DNA from: Roseibacillus ishigakijimensis
GTDB lineage: Bacteria > Verrucomicrobiota > Verrucomicrobiia > Verrucomicrobiales > Akkermansiaceae
Direction of reading: 5' to 3'
Assembly (NCBI RefSeq): GCF_016595415.1
Contig: NZ_JAENIO010000005.1
Location: 62,001-126,000 of the forward strand
Length of the DNA stretch: 64,000 bases
Shown here: positions 44,111 to 53,130 of the stretch, piece after piece
How the letters are laid out: each line of letters begins with the position of its first letter
How positions within the stretch are numbered: the first letter of the stretch is position 1
Position numbers and translations under genes: made by a program
Notes under the pieces: model-generated
The model's database searches: none
What the model was told of the DNA's origin: nothing
The model's input: only the letters and a program-made list of their open reading frames with translations

Positions 44111-44929
44111 ATGAATAAAGGTTTTAAGACATTACTTTTCGCATTGTTCGCTGCTTGTGCAAGCGCCGACGCTCGAATCGTATTGTCTGAGGGTTTGTCC
44201 GTGCAGTCCTTGAAGGCTTTGGGTATTGACCTCCGTTCTCTTCTCCAAAAAGGTAATAGAATTGAACTCAGCAGGGAGCTTACGCTCACTTTACCAAATT
44301 CCCAAGATTCTGTGGCCATGGGACCGGGACAAGTTGAAGTCGACCTCGATGCCCATGAGACCGTTTGGCGCTGGGCTTTTCATGAGCACAAAGCGTTCTC
44401 TTGGGATGAAGCCCAAGCCCGCATGGAGAGTTTTCATCGCCTTTTCAAAGATTCGATTGTGCGGCAGAGTGAGTGGCGCAACAAGGATGATGGGGAAAGC
44501 GTCTTTGCTTCTCCTGCTGAATCCTATGCCTTAATCGGGGAAAACCTTTTTCAATTTGGATTCCTGGAGACTCGTGATGCCAAGCGGCCCTATCGCTTTC
44601 GCCTGATGATGTTTCAGGGGCACTTGAGTGCGTCCGGAGCCTCTCCGGTGGTGGTGACTCGCAGTGGGGACAAGGCCGAAAGTGGGGGAGGAGGCGAAGT
44701 CCTCTCCTCCGAAGGAGGCTATCCAGTGGTTCATTTTGGAGCGAGGGTGACGCCGCCGGTCCATTCCTTGGCGGCCGCCCAACAAGCGATGATTACTGGG
44801 GATCCCTGGAGAGGTGGCTATGTTCTTTGGGGGTCGATCGCAATGGTCTTTGCCACGACTTGTTTTCTCATGGTGAGGGACATCAAGAAGCATCGCATCT
44901 TTTGTTCGCGCGAGGATCTGGTGAACTAG
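44111..44929 (+). CDS. Hypothetical exported protein with C-terminal membrane helix
   Basis: This is 272 residues. A signal peptide (MNKGFKTLLFALFAACASA) is followed by a soluble region with no recognised family. A Gly/Ser-rich linker (DKAESGGGGEVLSSEGG) and a membrane helix (YVLWGSIAMVFATTCFLMVR) end in a short basic cytoplasmic tail. The upstream region is AT-rich. The convergent ABC-2 permease gene ends 35 bases away. Function is unknown. Confidence 0.65.
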   Translation: MNKGFKTLLFALFAACASADARIVLSEGLSVQSLKALGIDLRSLLQKGNRIELSRELTLTLPNSQDSVAMGPGQVEVDLDAHETVWRWAFHEHKAFSWDEAQARMESFHRLFKDSIVRQSEWRNKDDGESVFASPAESYALIGENLFQFGFLETRDAKRPYRFRLMMFQGHLSASGASPVVVTRSGDKAESGGGGEVLSSEGGYPVVHFGARVTPPVHSLAAAQQAMITGDPWRGGYVLWGSIAMVFATTCFLMVRDIKKHRIFCSREDLVN

Positions 44930-44964
44930 CGAGTTGAGCCCAGGCGGAAGGATTGCCTCCGGAA

Positions 44965-45852
44965 TTAGAACTCTTTGTCTGCGAAGACGAACCACGAGAC
45001 CAGAGTGTAGGTGACGAGGTAGGCCACAGCCAATCCGGTGACCTTTAAGGCAACCAGTGGCGGGATGGCTAACCCAGCAATGGCGGCATCCGCGAGTCCG
45101 AAAATTGATAAATCGGGGAAAATGAGGGAGAGCAGCTGCACGGCGGCCTTGCCTAGAAAAGAGTCGCCAAGGTTGGTTGTCTCCAGCCAATACTCGCGGG
45201 CTTGTCCCATGAAGAAGCCAATGAAGTAGACCAGGATGGTGCTGATGATGGTGAACAACGTCGAGGAACTGAAAGTGGAGATGAGCAGGGCGACAGCTGC
45301 AATGACGGCGGCTTCCAAGAAAATGCTCAGGATGCCGAATTGAAGGGAGAGGGTGGGTCCGTGTTGGCGCACTTCGGCAACTTCAATGGCGATATCGGCC
45401 TCTGAATAGCCATGGCTCTGCAAGAAGGCGACGCGCTCTGCTTCGACGATTCCGGTGCGGTGGTGGAGGACCGCACTCATGAGAAGGTCCATGGCCGCCA
45501 GTGCCACGAAGGTCAGCATGAGCACCCCTAGCAATTTGCCGATGACGTAGTCCAGTCGTGGAACCGGCTTGCAGAGAATGGTGTAGAGAATGCGGTCCTC
45601 CAAGTCGCGTGGGATGAGCAGGGCGGTGGCGGCGAGCGAAAAGATGATCGCGAAGAGCTTCATCAAGCCAATGGTGCCCGACTTCCAGAGCCGAAGCTCC
45701 TCCGCCGCCACCGCTTCCGGTCCCATGTGGTGGGGGAGGCGAAAGAAGTTGAGGGCGATGGCGAGGACCACGAAGATGGCGAGAAAGTAAAAGACCTTCA
45801 TCCGCACAAGCTGGGTGAAGGTGCCAAAGGCGATGGTGGTGATGCGGTGCAC
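44965..45852 (-). CDS. ABC-2 type permease
   Basis: This is about 295 residues from a GTG at 45852. That start is preferred because VHRITTIAFGTFTQLVRMKV matches the typical N-terminal amphipathic helix; a start at the internal ATG (45810) would lose it. About six membrane helices follow, with LIPRDLEDRILYTILCKPVP, the conserved ABC-2 loop. Such permeases work with a separate ATPase, which is not adjacent. The nearest ABC ATPase in the window is more than 30 kb away. Substrate is unknown. Confidence 0.7.
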   Translation of the reverse strand: MHRITTIAFGTFTQLVRMKVFYFLAIFVVLAIALNFFRLPHHMGPEAVAAEELRLWKSGTIGLMKLFAIIFSLAATALLIPRDLEDRILYTILCKPVPRLDYVIGKLLGVLMLTFVALAAMDLLMSAVLHHRTGIVEAERVAFLQSHGYSEADIAIEVAEVRQHGPTLSLQFGILSIFLEAAVIAAVALLISTFSSSTLFTIISTILVYFIGFFMGQAREYWLETTNLGDSFLGKAAVQLLSLIFPDLSIFGLADAAIAGLAIPPLVALKVTGLAVAYLVTYTLVSWFVFADKEF

Positions 45853-46040
45853 GGCGCAAGCTAAACCCAAGTGGGCGCGGAGTTGAATGGAAATTCGAGG
45901 GGGAATTGCGCTTCTCTCCTTATGGTATGACCACCAGGCGGAAAAAGGACCCCGAGGGCGGCCCTGCGGTTGGGGCTTGACCCCACGCTCACCCGCCCTC
46001 GGCGACGTCGTTAATCTCTGCGGGGTGAGGGGAGGGCACA

Positions 46041-46074
46041 AAAAAGCCGGGCCTCTTGCGAGACCCGGCTTTTT
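46041..46074 (-). terminator. Terminator after the EF-G gene
   Basis: AAAAAGCCGGG pairs with CCCGGCTTTTT, with a 3-bp inner extension across one mismatch and a TTGC loop. On the minus strand the stem is followed by a T run. It sits 22 bases after the EF-G stop. Confidence 0.9.
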
Positions 46075-46095
46075 AAAAAGTGGAAAGACGAGGAC

Positions 46096-48213
46096 TTACT
46101 TCTTCTTGGCCTCTTCGCGCTCCTTGGCATCGGCGATCACTTTGTCGGCGATGTTTTTGGGGCAAGGGGCGTAGTGGCTGAACTCCATGGAGAACTGGCC
46201 ACGACCGGAAGTCATGGTGCGGAGGTCACCGATGTATCCGAACATCTCGGAGAGAGGGGCATCAGCCTTCACCCGGACGCCGGTAGGAGTGGGGTCCTGG
46301 GTCTTGATCATGCCGCGGCGGCGGTTGAGGTCGCCGATAACGTCACCGATGTGATCTTCGGGAGTGAAGACGTCCAGCTTCATGATGGGCTCCAGAATCT
46401 GGGGGCCGGCTTTCGGCATGGACTGGCGGTAGGCGGCTTTGGCGGCGATTTCGAAGGCCACGGCCGAGGAGTCCACCGCGTGGAAGCCACCGTCGGTGAG
46501 GGTGACCTTGATGTCGAGGAGGGGGTAGCCGGCCAAAGGTCCGCGGTCGATGGAGGTCTTGAAGCCTTTCTCAATAGCGGGGAAGTATTCCTTGGGCACG
46601 TTACCACCGACCACGGTGGATTCGAATTCGAAGCCGATGCCGGGCTCGGCAGGCTCGATGGTGTAGTCGATTTTCGCGTATTGACCGGAACCACCGGACT
46701 GCTTCTTGTGCGTGTAGCTGTCGGTGATGGCTTTGGTGATGGTCTCGCGATAGGCCACTTGGGGAGCGCCCACTTTGACCTCGACGCCGTGTGTCTTCTT
46801 GAGAATGTCCACTTTAATGTCGAGGTGAAGCTCGCCCATACCTTTGAGGATGGTTTCGCCGGAGTCCTCGTCGGTTTCGACGCGGAAGGAGGGGTCTTCT
46901 TTCACCATCTTGCCGATGGCGACGCCGAGCTTCTCGGCTTGTCCCTTGTCCTTGGGCTCGACGGCGATGGAGATTACCGGATCGGGGAAGACCATGGGCT
47001 CGAGGGTGGCGGGGTTGTCCTTGTCGGCCAGAGTGTGACCGGTCTGCACGTTCTTGAGACCCACGAAGGCCACGATGTCACCAGCTTGGGCTCCTTCCAG
47101 TTCGTTGCGGTCGTTGGCGTGCATCTCCACGATGCGGCCGATGCGCTCGGTCTTGCCTGTGAAGGTGTTGAGGACGGTGTCGCCCTTGTTGAGTTTGCCG
47201 GAGTAGACGCGCACGAAGGTGAGGGCACCGAACTGGTCGTCCATGATCTTGAAGGCCAGGGCGCGGAAGGGGCGGTTTTCGTCAACGATGGCGAATTCGC
47301 CGGTCTCGTTGCCTTCGAGGTCCACTTCGGGCTGGGGCTTCACTTCGGTCGGGGAGGGGAGGTATTCCACCACACCGTCGAGGACGAGTTGAACGCCTTT
47401 GTTCTTGAAGGAGGAACCGCAGAAGGTGGGGAAGAAGTCGAGGTTGATGGTGCCCTTGCGGATGCACTTCTTGATGTCCTCGATGGAGGGCTCGTTGCCC
47501 TCGAGATAAGCTTCCATGAGCTCGTCGTCCTGCTCCACCGCAGTTTCGATGAGTTCGGCGCGGTATTGCTCGGCCTTCTCCTTCATGTCCTCGGGGATGT
47601 CTACGATCTCGTAGTTCTCGGGCAGGCCGGAGTCGTCCCAAACCCAGGCGTTCATGTTGAGGAGGTCGACGACGCCTTTGAAGTCTTCCTCGGTGCCGAT
47701 GGGCAGAACCATCACGAGAGGCTTGGCTGCGAGGACGTTCTTGACCTGGTCCACGACGCGGTAGAAGTCGGCGCCGAGACGGTCGAGCTTGTTGACGTAA
47801 ATGAGACGGGCCACTTTGGACTCGTTGGCGTAGCGCCAGTTGGTTTCGGACTGGGGCTCAACGCCACCGGAGCCGCAGAAGACGCCGACGCCACCGTCGA
47901 GAACCTTGAGGGAACGATAAACTTCGATGGTGAAGTCAACGTGGCCGGGAGTGTCGATGATGTTGAAGCGGTGATTCGGGAACTGCTTGGTGGAACCGGG
48001 CCAGAAACAGGTGGTCGCCGCCGACTGAATGGTGATCCCCCGTGCTGCTTCCTGCTCCATGAAGTCCATGGTGGAAGCACCATCGTGAACTTCGCCCAGC
48101 TTGTGAATGCGGCCGGTCAGCTTGAGGATTCGCTCGGTGGTCGTGGTTTTGCCCGCGTCAACGTGGGCGAAAATACCAATGTTTCGGTAGTGGGAAAGGT
48201 CGGTTTTGGCCAT
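46096..48213 (-). CDS. fusA: Elongation factor G (EF-G) family GTPase
   Basis: This is 705 residues from the ATG at 48213 ([20 protein letters not shown]). GTPase motifs: AHVDAGKTT (16-24), DTPGH (87-91) and NKLD (141-144). The region after G3 reads [20 protein letters not shown], where standard EF-G has an AVxGVQPQSE sequence; this [10 protein letters not shown] form is typical of a second EF-G branch such as Pseudomonas FusB. The C-terminal domains are complete and the protein ends in EREEAKKK. It moves tRNA and mRNA through the ribosome. It is not next to rps genes. Whether it is the main EF-G or a paralogue cannot be told here. Confidence 0.93.
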   Translation of the reverse strand: MAKTDLSHYRNIGIFAHVDAGKTTTTERILKLTGRIHKLGEVHDGASTMDFMEQEAARGITIQSAATTCFWPGSTKQFPNHRFNIIDTPGHVDFTIEVYRSLKVLDGGVGVFCGSGGVEPQSETNWRYANESKVARLIYVNKLDRLGADFYRVVDQVKNVLAAKPLVMVLPIGTEEDFKGVVDLLNMNAWVWDDSGLPENYEIVDIPEDMKEKAEQYRAELIETAVEQDDELMEAYLEGNEPSIEDIKKCIRKGTINLDFFPTFCGSSFKNKGVQLVLDGVVEYLPSPTEVKPQPEVDLEGNETGEFAIVDENRPFRALAFKIMDDQFGALTFVRVYSGKLNKGDTVLNTFTGKTERIGRIVEMHANDRNELEGAQAGDIVAFVGLKNVQTGHTLADKDNPATLEPMVFPDPVISIAVEPKDKGQAEKLGVAIGKMVKEDPSFRVETDEDSGETILKGMGELHLDIKVDILKKTHGVEVKVGAPQVAYRETITKAITDSYTHKKQSGGSGQYAKIDYTIEPAEPGIGFEFESTVVGGNVPKEYFPAIEKGFKTSIDRGPLAGYPLLDIKVTLTDGGFHAVDSSAVAFEIAAKAAYRQSMPKAGPQILEPIMKLDVFTPEDHIGDVIGDLNRRRGMIKTQDPTPTGVRVKADAPLSEMFGYIGDLRTMTSGRGQFSMEFSHYAPCPKNIADKVIADAKEREEAKKK

Positions 48214-48354
48214 GTTCTGATAAGGTTTCGGCGGGGGGTTTGGCTGAATGTGGCGGTTTTGTCGAGTAAGGACGCTGTTTTTTGTGGAAAAAGTTCTGGT
48301 GATCAAAAAAGGGAGTCCTTCCGGACTCCCTGGGTCGTGGGTTTGGGGTAGAAG

Positions 48355-48933
48355 CTATTCTCTGGCGGATGGCACCCGGTAGACCCGAGACCGCTGTTTC
48401 TTCATTTGGTTCAGAATGGCGTCGAGGGTTTCCTCGATTTCACTCAACTTCTCGAGGACGGCATCACAGTCCTGACACCCCTTTTGGCAGCTTTGACAGG
48501 ATTCTTTTCCGTCCTTTTTGGCATCTTCGGGGGCGCACTTCTTGCAGTCGGCCTTGTCGCAATCGCAGGACTTTCCTTTGGCGCACTTTTCGCACTCTTC
48601 CTGGCCGCACTCGCATTTGGCAGCTTCTTTTTTGGCGCCAGCCCTCAGGGCGGCGGCCCGGGATTGCGGAGGGCAGCAGGCGGCACCAGCGGCTTTGGTG
48701 GCGGCTTGGTCCTGTTTCGTTTTCTCTTTGTCCTTCGGGGTGGGCGCGGCGGGCTCTTGCAAGCCTTTGACGTGAGCCCGAATGGAGTCGGCGTGCTCCT
48801 TGGCACCTGCTTTTTCCAAATGATCGGCGGCTTGGAGAAGGTGTTCGGCTTTACTGGTGGAGCCATGATGGTCGGCTCTGAGGAAGGTCGTGGAGAGGGC
48901 GATGATGGCCAGGAGTGGACGGATGATTTTCAT
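48355..48933 (-). CDS. Cysteine-rich exported protein
   Basis: This is 192 residues from the ATG at 48933 (MKIIRPLLAIIALSTTFLRA signal peptide). The mature part starts with DHHGS and a helical region, then a cysteine-rich block of about 70 residues with AACCPPQSR, KCECGQEECEKCAKG, SCDCDKADCKKC and SCQSCQKGCQDCD. A coiled-coil tail (EKLSEIEETLDAILNQMKKQ) follows. The CxxC and CxC clusters suggest binding of several soft metal ions outside the cytoplasm. It has no CxxCH heme site. No family was recognised. Confidence 0.75.
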   Translation of the reverse strand: MKIIRPLLAIIALSTTFLRADHHGSTSKAEHLLQAADHLEKAGAKEHADSIRAHVKGLQEPAAPTPKDKEKTKQDQAATKAAGAACCPPQSRAAALRAGAKKEAAKCECGQEECEKCAKGKSCDCDKADCKKCAPEDAKKDGKESCQSCQKGCQDCDAVLEKLSEIEETLDAILNQMKKQRSRVYRVPSARE

Positions 48934-49020
48934 GATAAGGATGGGGTTGGGATGGCAATAGGAGGGGTGGTCGCCTGAATTGACAACGACCACACATCCT
49001 GACGGTCATCCCGCAGGGTT

Positions 49021-49638
49021 TCAAGGAAAAGAGGGAGTGATGAGGGTTTTATTCCCGAGAAGGAGATTGGCCCGGGCCCGCAGGTCGGGATAGAGAGCGA
49101 GAAAGAGCTCTTCGATTTCGCCTTCCTGACGAAGGTAGTCTTGCAGGCCTTCGCGCAGGGGAGCGAAGCGTGGCGAGCGGCGGGAGACGCGGTCCAAAGT
49201 GAGCTGGAGCCCGGGTAAAGTGGCGTAGGAGCCCAGCCAGTTCTGCTGGCGGAGAAGGGGGGCAAGGGGGCCGAAGTTGGGCCCCAACCAATCCCTTCTG
49301 CGCTCCAGGGTGTGGTGGATCCCAGCAATGAAGTCCTCAGCGGTGCCGGGGTGGAATCTTGGCCAATGGCGGTGGAGGAGGTGGTCGAAGTAGAGATCGA
49401 GCAAGATGCCGGCAAAGCGGCGGCGCTCTGGGGCGAGGAGGAGCTTGGCCGCCCGGAAGGAGGGGTGGTCGTCGGTGTGGCGGTCGAGCTGGCGGTGCAT
49501 CAGGATGCCCGCGACGATTTCGGGGGCATGGCGCTCCGCGAGGGAGGCCGGGGTTCCTTTCTCAAAGTCACCGAGCAGATTCCCCACCCGGGAGGCGTCG
49601 GAGGGACCGGCCAGGGCAAGGTGAGCGAGAAAGTTCAT
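49021..49638 (-). CDS. acpH: Acyl carrier protein phosphodiesterase-like protein
   Basis: This is 205 residues. The N-terminus MNFLAHLALAGPSDASRVGN followed by LLGDFEKG is the AcpH signature. HRQLDRHTDDHPSFRAAK and the segment LLDLYFDHLLHRHW carry the conserved His/Asp metal ligands. AcpH removes the 4'-phosphopantetheine arm from acyl carrier protein. The gene is divergent from the PabC-like gene, 48 bases away. Confidence 0.85.
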   Translation of the reverse strand: MNFLAHLALAGPSDASRVGNLLGDFEKGTPASLAERHAPEIVAGILMHRQLDRHTDDHPSFRAAKLLLAPERRRFAGILLDLYFDHLLHRHWPRFHPGTAEDFIAGIHHTLERRRDWLGPNFGPLAPLLRQQNWLGSYATLPGLQLTLDRVSRRSPRFAPLREGLQDYLRQEGEIEELFLALYPDLRARANLLLGNKTLITPSFP

Positions 49639-49686
49639 TTTTTCGTAGGAAAGGGAAGTTCGGGCGGTCTACTTTTTGTTAGAGAG

Positions 49687-50487
49687 ATGATGGTCTGGCT
49701 GAACGGTGATTGGAAGGCGGAAGAGCGCGCGCTCATCGATAGCCGGGATCGGGGCTTTCTCCGGGGGGAAGGGGTTTTTGAAACGATGTTGGCCCTTGGA
49801 GGGCGGGTCTTTGCTTGGGAGGAACACTGGTTGCGCTTGGAAAAGGGGGTGCGCGCTTTCGGGCTCTCCCTGCCCTCCCCGGCAAAAGGGCGCGAGATCG
49901 CCGAAGAGCTGCTCGTTCGCAATGGCTATCAGGATTCCTTGGCGAGGGTGCGGCTTCGTGTCACCCGCACCCCGGATTCCCTGCTTTTCACCGCCGAGGA
50001 GGCGGGGCTCAAGCCTGCGGTGCTGACGGCCTGGACCTCCCGCTACCGGCGCAATGAGCACGGGGCCCTGGCGGGCTTGAAGGCTCTGTCTTATGGTGAA
50101 AACTCCCTCGCGCTCGCCGAAGCGAAGAGCTCGGGAGGAGACGAAGCCCTCTTGGCGAATCTAGCCGGACATTGGTGCGAGGGGACTTGGAGCAATGTCT
50201 TTGTGGTGGAGGGGCACACCGTGCTCACGCCTCCTTTGTCCAGTGGCTGTCTCCCCGGCGTCACCCGGGCGCGGGTGCTGGCGCTGGCCCGGAGGGCTGA
50301 ACTCGCCGTGCGGGAGGAAGAGCGCCCCATCGCCTTCTTGCAGGATTCGAGCGAAATATTTCTTACCAGTAGCCTCCTGGGGGTTCGTCCCTTGGGCGCG
50401 CTGGACGGGCGCCCCCTCGCGGTGGGAGCCGTGACCCTTCAGCTCGGCCAGCTCTTGGCCGAGCAGGAATTGGCGGAAACGTCGTGA
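49687..50487 (+). CDS. Class IV aminotransferase (PabC-like aminodeoxychorismate lyase)
   Basis: This is 266 residues from the ATG at 49687 (or 49690); the frame is open far upstream but overlaps acpH. The fold-IV PLP pattern is clear: IDSRDRGFLRGEGVFETMLA, the lysine in LKALSYGENSLALAEAK, and CEGTWSNVFVVEGHTVLTPP. This spacing matches aminodeoxychorismate lyase (folate pathway) and branched-chain aminotransferases; the short length and missing BCAT extensions favour PabC. No pabA or pabB is adjacent. Confidence 0.78.
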   Translation: MMVWLNGDWKAEERALIDSRDRGFLRGEGVFETMLALGGRVFAWEEHWLRLEKGVRAFGLSLPSPAKGREIAEELLVRNGYQDSLARVRLRVTRTPDSLLFTAEEAGLKPAVLTAWTSRYRRNEHGALAGLKALSYGENSLALAEAKSSGGDEALLANLAGHWCEGTWSNVFVVEGHTVLTPPLSSGCLPGVTRARVLALARRAELAVREEERPIAFLQDSSEIFLTSSLLGVRPLGALDGRPLAVGAVTLQLGQLLAEQELAETS

Positions 50488-50502
50488 AGGAGTGGTCGGA
50501 GG

Positions 50503-51285
50503 TCAGTGATCCCCGCTTTTGTAATACTTGCGGTAAGCGGTTGGGGACATGTGCATCACCGAGGTGAACGCGCGCGTGAAAGAAGCGTGCTCATTGTAAC
50601 CGAGAGACTCCGATATCTCGCTGATCGTCATGGGGGTGGAAAGCAGGCGCTCACAAGCTGCCGCTACCTTGGAATGCAGGATGAAGCGTTTGGGGGAGGT
50701 GCCCAGGTGGGCCCGGAACCGGCGCTCCAAGGTGGAGACCGACATCCCGGCCAGTTTGGCCAGTTGGTCCACCGCCAAGGGCTCGGAGACGTGTTCGTGG
50801 ACGTAGTCAATCAGCTTGGAAATCGCGCGATAGGGTGGGGGCAGGGGATGGCCTTCCCGTTGGTCGAGGCGGCGCGAGACTCCGGCCGTGCCTAAAATGA
50901 CGCCCTCATGGTCGTAGAGCGGGATTTTCGATGTCATCCGCCACTCCACCCCGCCGGCCCGACGGGTCACCAGTTCCATCTTGTTGTGAATTCCTTCGCC
51001 ACTCAGGGAGACTTTCTCGTCGTCCTGGCGATAGACCCGGGTCAGTTCGGGGGCGTTCACTTCCTGGTCGGTCTTACCGAAGAAATATTCCGGGGGTTTT
51101 CCCCAGAGTTCGGCGAAGGCTTGATTGACAAAGACGAAGCGGTAGGAGCGGTCTTTGATCCAAAAAATCACGTCCGGAAGCGCTTCGAACAAACCCATCG
51201 CGATTTGACCGGGGCGCATTTCTTTGACGAAATCGGAAAAGGCGGTCAAATCTTGGCTGTCTGGGGCGGGAGAGCGTTGCTTCAT
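50503..51285 (-). CDS. PAS-AraC transcription regulator of the xylose locus
   Basis: This is 260 residues. A PAS domain occupies about residues 25-150 (LPDVIFWIKDRSYRFVFVNQ, AELWGKPPEYFFGKTDQE, GTAGVSRRLDQRE). A C-terminal AraC domain (155-260) has both helix-turn-helix units (VDQLAKLAGMSVSTLERRFR and ISEISESLGYNEHASFTRAF). It is divergent from xylA across 188 bases, so it most likely controls xylAB. Classical XylR uses a periplasmic-binding-like sensor; here a PAS domain takes that place. ACGACAA (51301-51307) and TTGTCGT (51392-51398) form a distant inverted repeat in the gap. Confidence 0.82.
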   Translation of the reverse strand: MKQRSPAPDSQDLTAFSDFVKEMRPGQIAMGLFEALPDVIFWIKDRSYRFVFVNQAFAELWGKPPEYFFGKTDQEVNAPELTRVYRQDDEKVSLSGEGIHNKMELVTRRAGGVEWRMTSKIPLYDHEGVILGTAGVSRRLDQREGHPLPPPYRAISKLIDYVHEHVSEPLAVDQLAKLAGMSVSTLERRFRAHLGTSPKRFILHSKVAAACERLLSTPMTISEISESLGYNEHASFTRAFTSVMHMSPTAYRKYYKSGDH

Positions 51286-51473
51286 GTTTATAGGAGTAGA
51301 ACGACAATTTCTGGTGAGATTTCACCCCTAATCTTAGAAAAAAGCGAACCTTTCCTGATTTTGACGGCATTATACACCAAGTTGCGCATTTTTGTCGTAG
51401 TGCTCGCGGGCCCGATTCGCTAGCCTGAGGGGCGCTGGCGTCCGCTCGCCTGACAAAAAACAACAAATAGAAT

Positions 51474-52784
51474 ATGTCCGAATTTTTTCCCGATGTCCCG
51501 AAAGTGGTCTACGAAGGCCCCGGTTCCGACAATCCCTTTGCCTTTCGCCATTACAATCCCGATGAAGTCGTAGCGGGCAAAACCATGCGCGAGCATTTGC
51601 GCTTCGCCGCTCCCTACTGGCACGTGATGCGCAACGAGCTTTCCGATCCTTTCGGTGCGGGCACCGCTCTCATGCCTTGGGACGACCGTTCCGATTCGCT
51701 TGAAAACGCTCTCGCCCGGGTGCCGGTCTTCTTCGAGTTCCTCGAAAAGATGGATATCGATCTTTATTGCTTCCACGACCGCGACATCTCGCCCGAAGGG
51801 GAAAGTCTGAAGCAGACCCATGAATACTTCCACCGCGTGATCGACGAGCTTGAGACATTCCAGCAGTCCAGCGGCAAGAAGTTGCTCTGGGGCACGGCTT
51901 GCCTCTTTGGTCATCCCCGCTACGCGCAGGGGGCGGCCACTTCGCCCAATGCCGACGTCTATGCCTATGGTGCCAGCCAGGTGAAGCACGCGCTGGAGGC
52001 CACCCATCGTCTCGGCGGCACCGGCTACGTCTTCTGGGGCGGTCGCGAGGGCTACGGCTCTCTCATCAATACCGACATGAAGCGCGAGCTCGATCACCTC
52101 GCCCGCTTCCTGCACATGGCTGTGGACCACGCCCGCAAGATCGGCTTCGAAGGGCAGTTCCTTATCGAGCCCAAGCCGCGTGAACCTTCCACCCACCAAT
52201 ACGACTCCGATGCGGCAGCTTGTCTGAACTTCTTGCGCGAATACGATCTCCTCGATCACTTCAAGCTCAACCTCGAGACCAACCACGCTACTCTCGCGGG
52301 GCACACCATGGAGCATGAAATGCAGGTGGCGGCCAATGCCGGAGCCCTCGGTTCCATCGATGCCAACCGTGGTGACGAGCTCATTGGCTGGGACACCGAC
52401 CAGTTCCCCACCGATTACTACCTTGCCACCAAGATCATGGTGGAAGTGCTCAAAAACGGTGGTCTGGGCAAAGGAGGCCTCAACTTCGATGCCAAGCGTC
52501 GTCGTGAGTCCCACGATCCGACCGATCTCTTCTATGCCCACATCGGCGGCATGGATGCCTTCGCCCGCGGTCTTAAGGTCGCGGCCAAGATCATCGAGGA
52601 TGGCAAGTTCAGCGACTTCATCAGCGAGCGCTACCGCACTTTCGACCAAGGTGCGGGGGCCGAGGTCGAGTCCGGCACCGCCACTCTCGATTCCCTCGAT
52701 GCCTACGCCCAGGGCATTCAACCGCCCCAGTTGGAGAGCGGACGCCAGGAACGTCTTGAGAACCTTCTCAACGACTACCTTTAA
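51474..52784 (+). CDS. xylA: Xylose isomerase
   Basis: This is 436 residues, the class II size. It interconverts D-xylose and D-xylulose. Landmarks: [49 protein letters not shown] with the catalytic His/Asp, [35 protein letters not shown] with metal-binding Glu, and the late [13 protein letters not shown]. All expected active-site segments are present. xylB follows after 346 bases that contain two copies of a hairpin element. Confidence 0.97.
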   Translation: MSEFFPDVPKVVYEGPGSDNPFAFRHYNPDEVVAGKTMREHLRFAAPYWHVMRNELSDPFGAGTALMPWDDRSDSLENALARVPVFFEFLEKMDIDLYCFHDRDISPEGESLKQTHEYFHRVIDELETFQQSSGKKLLWGTACLFGHPRYAQGAATSPNADVYAYGASQVKHALEATHRLGGTGYVFWGGREGYGSLINTDMKRELDHLARFLHMAVDHARKIGFEGQFLIEPKPREPSTHQYDSDAAACLNFLREYDLLDHFKLNLETNHATLAGHTMEHEMQVAANAGALGSIDANRGDELIGWDTDQFPTDYYLATKIMVEVLKNGGLGKGGLNFDAKRRRESHDPTDLFYAHIGGMDAFARGLKVAAKIIEDGKFSDFISERYRTFDQGAGAEVESGTATLDSLDAYAQGIQPPQLESGRQERLENLLNDYL

Positions 52785-52814
52785 GCCTCTAAAGAGCCTG
52801 TTTTAAAAAAAGAA

Positions 52815-52866
52815 AGCACGGAGGGTGGAGTGGAAAACCCATTAAACCACTCGCGCCCTCCGTGCT
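52815..52866 (+). repeat. Structured hairpin element, copy 1 (after xylA)
   Basis: AGCACGGAGGG pairs with CCCTCCGTGCT, and inside it GAGTGG pairs with CCACTC around the loop AAAACCCATTAAA. The stem is very stable and is followed by CATTTT, so it could terminate or attenuate transcription between xylA and xylB. It is related to the element at 52918. Confidence 0.75.
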
Positions 52867-52917
52867 CATTTTAAGCGTTCCCGCGCTACCCGAAGGAAGC
52901 GCCGGAGCTAAAGAAGA

Positions 52918-52970
52918 GGCACGGAGATCGAGGTGGAAAAACCCATGAAACCACTTTTGACCTCCGCGCC
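52918..52970 (+). repeat. Structured hairpin element, copy 2 (before xylB)
   Basis: Diverged copy of the 52815 element. It keeps the loop AAAAACCCATGAAA, inner stem AGGTGG/CCACTT, and outer stem GGCACGGAG/CTCCGCGCC with one mismatch. Pairing is kept although the stem bases differ between copies, so the structure may be selected. The rest of 52785-53130 holds no gene. Confidence 0.65.
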
Positions 52971-53130
52971 ATTCAAGCAACACGGCATCTAAGAGACAGC
53001 ATCGCTCGTGCCAATTAAACGTCTCACAGCCGAATCTTTTCGCGAAAAAAACGCGCTTTTTTGACGATCTACCGATTTTTTCTACTTCGTTCCTCTCGGT
53101 CTCACAACTTGTAAATGCATAGTATTTAAT

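Noticed and set aside
46174-48351. A 725-codon plus-strand open frame opposite the EF-G gene
   Set aside because: It is an exact antisense shadow of a strongly conserved gene; its protein is Gly/Val/His/Asp-rich and without domains, as expected from GC-rich codon bias.
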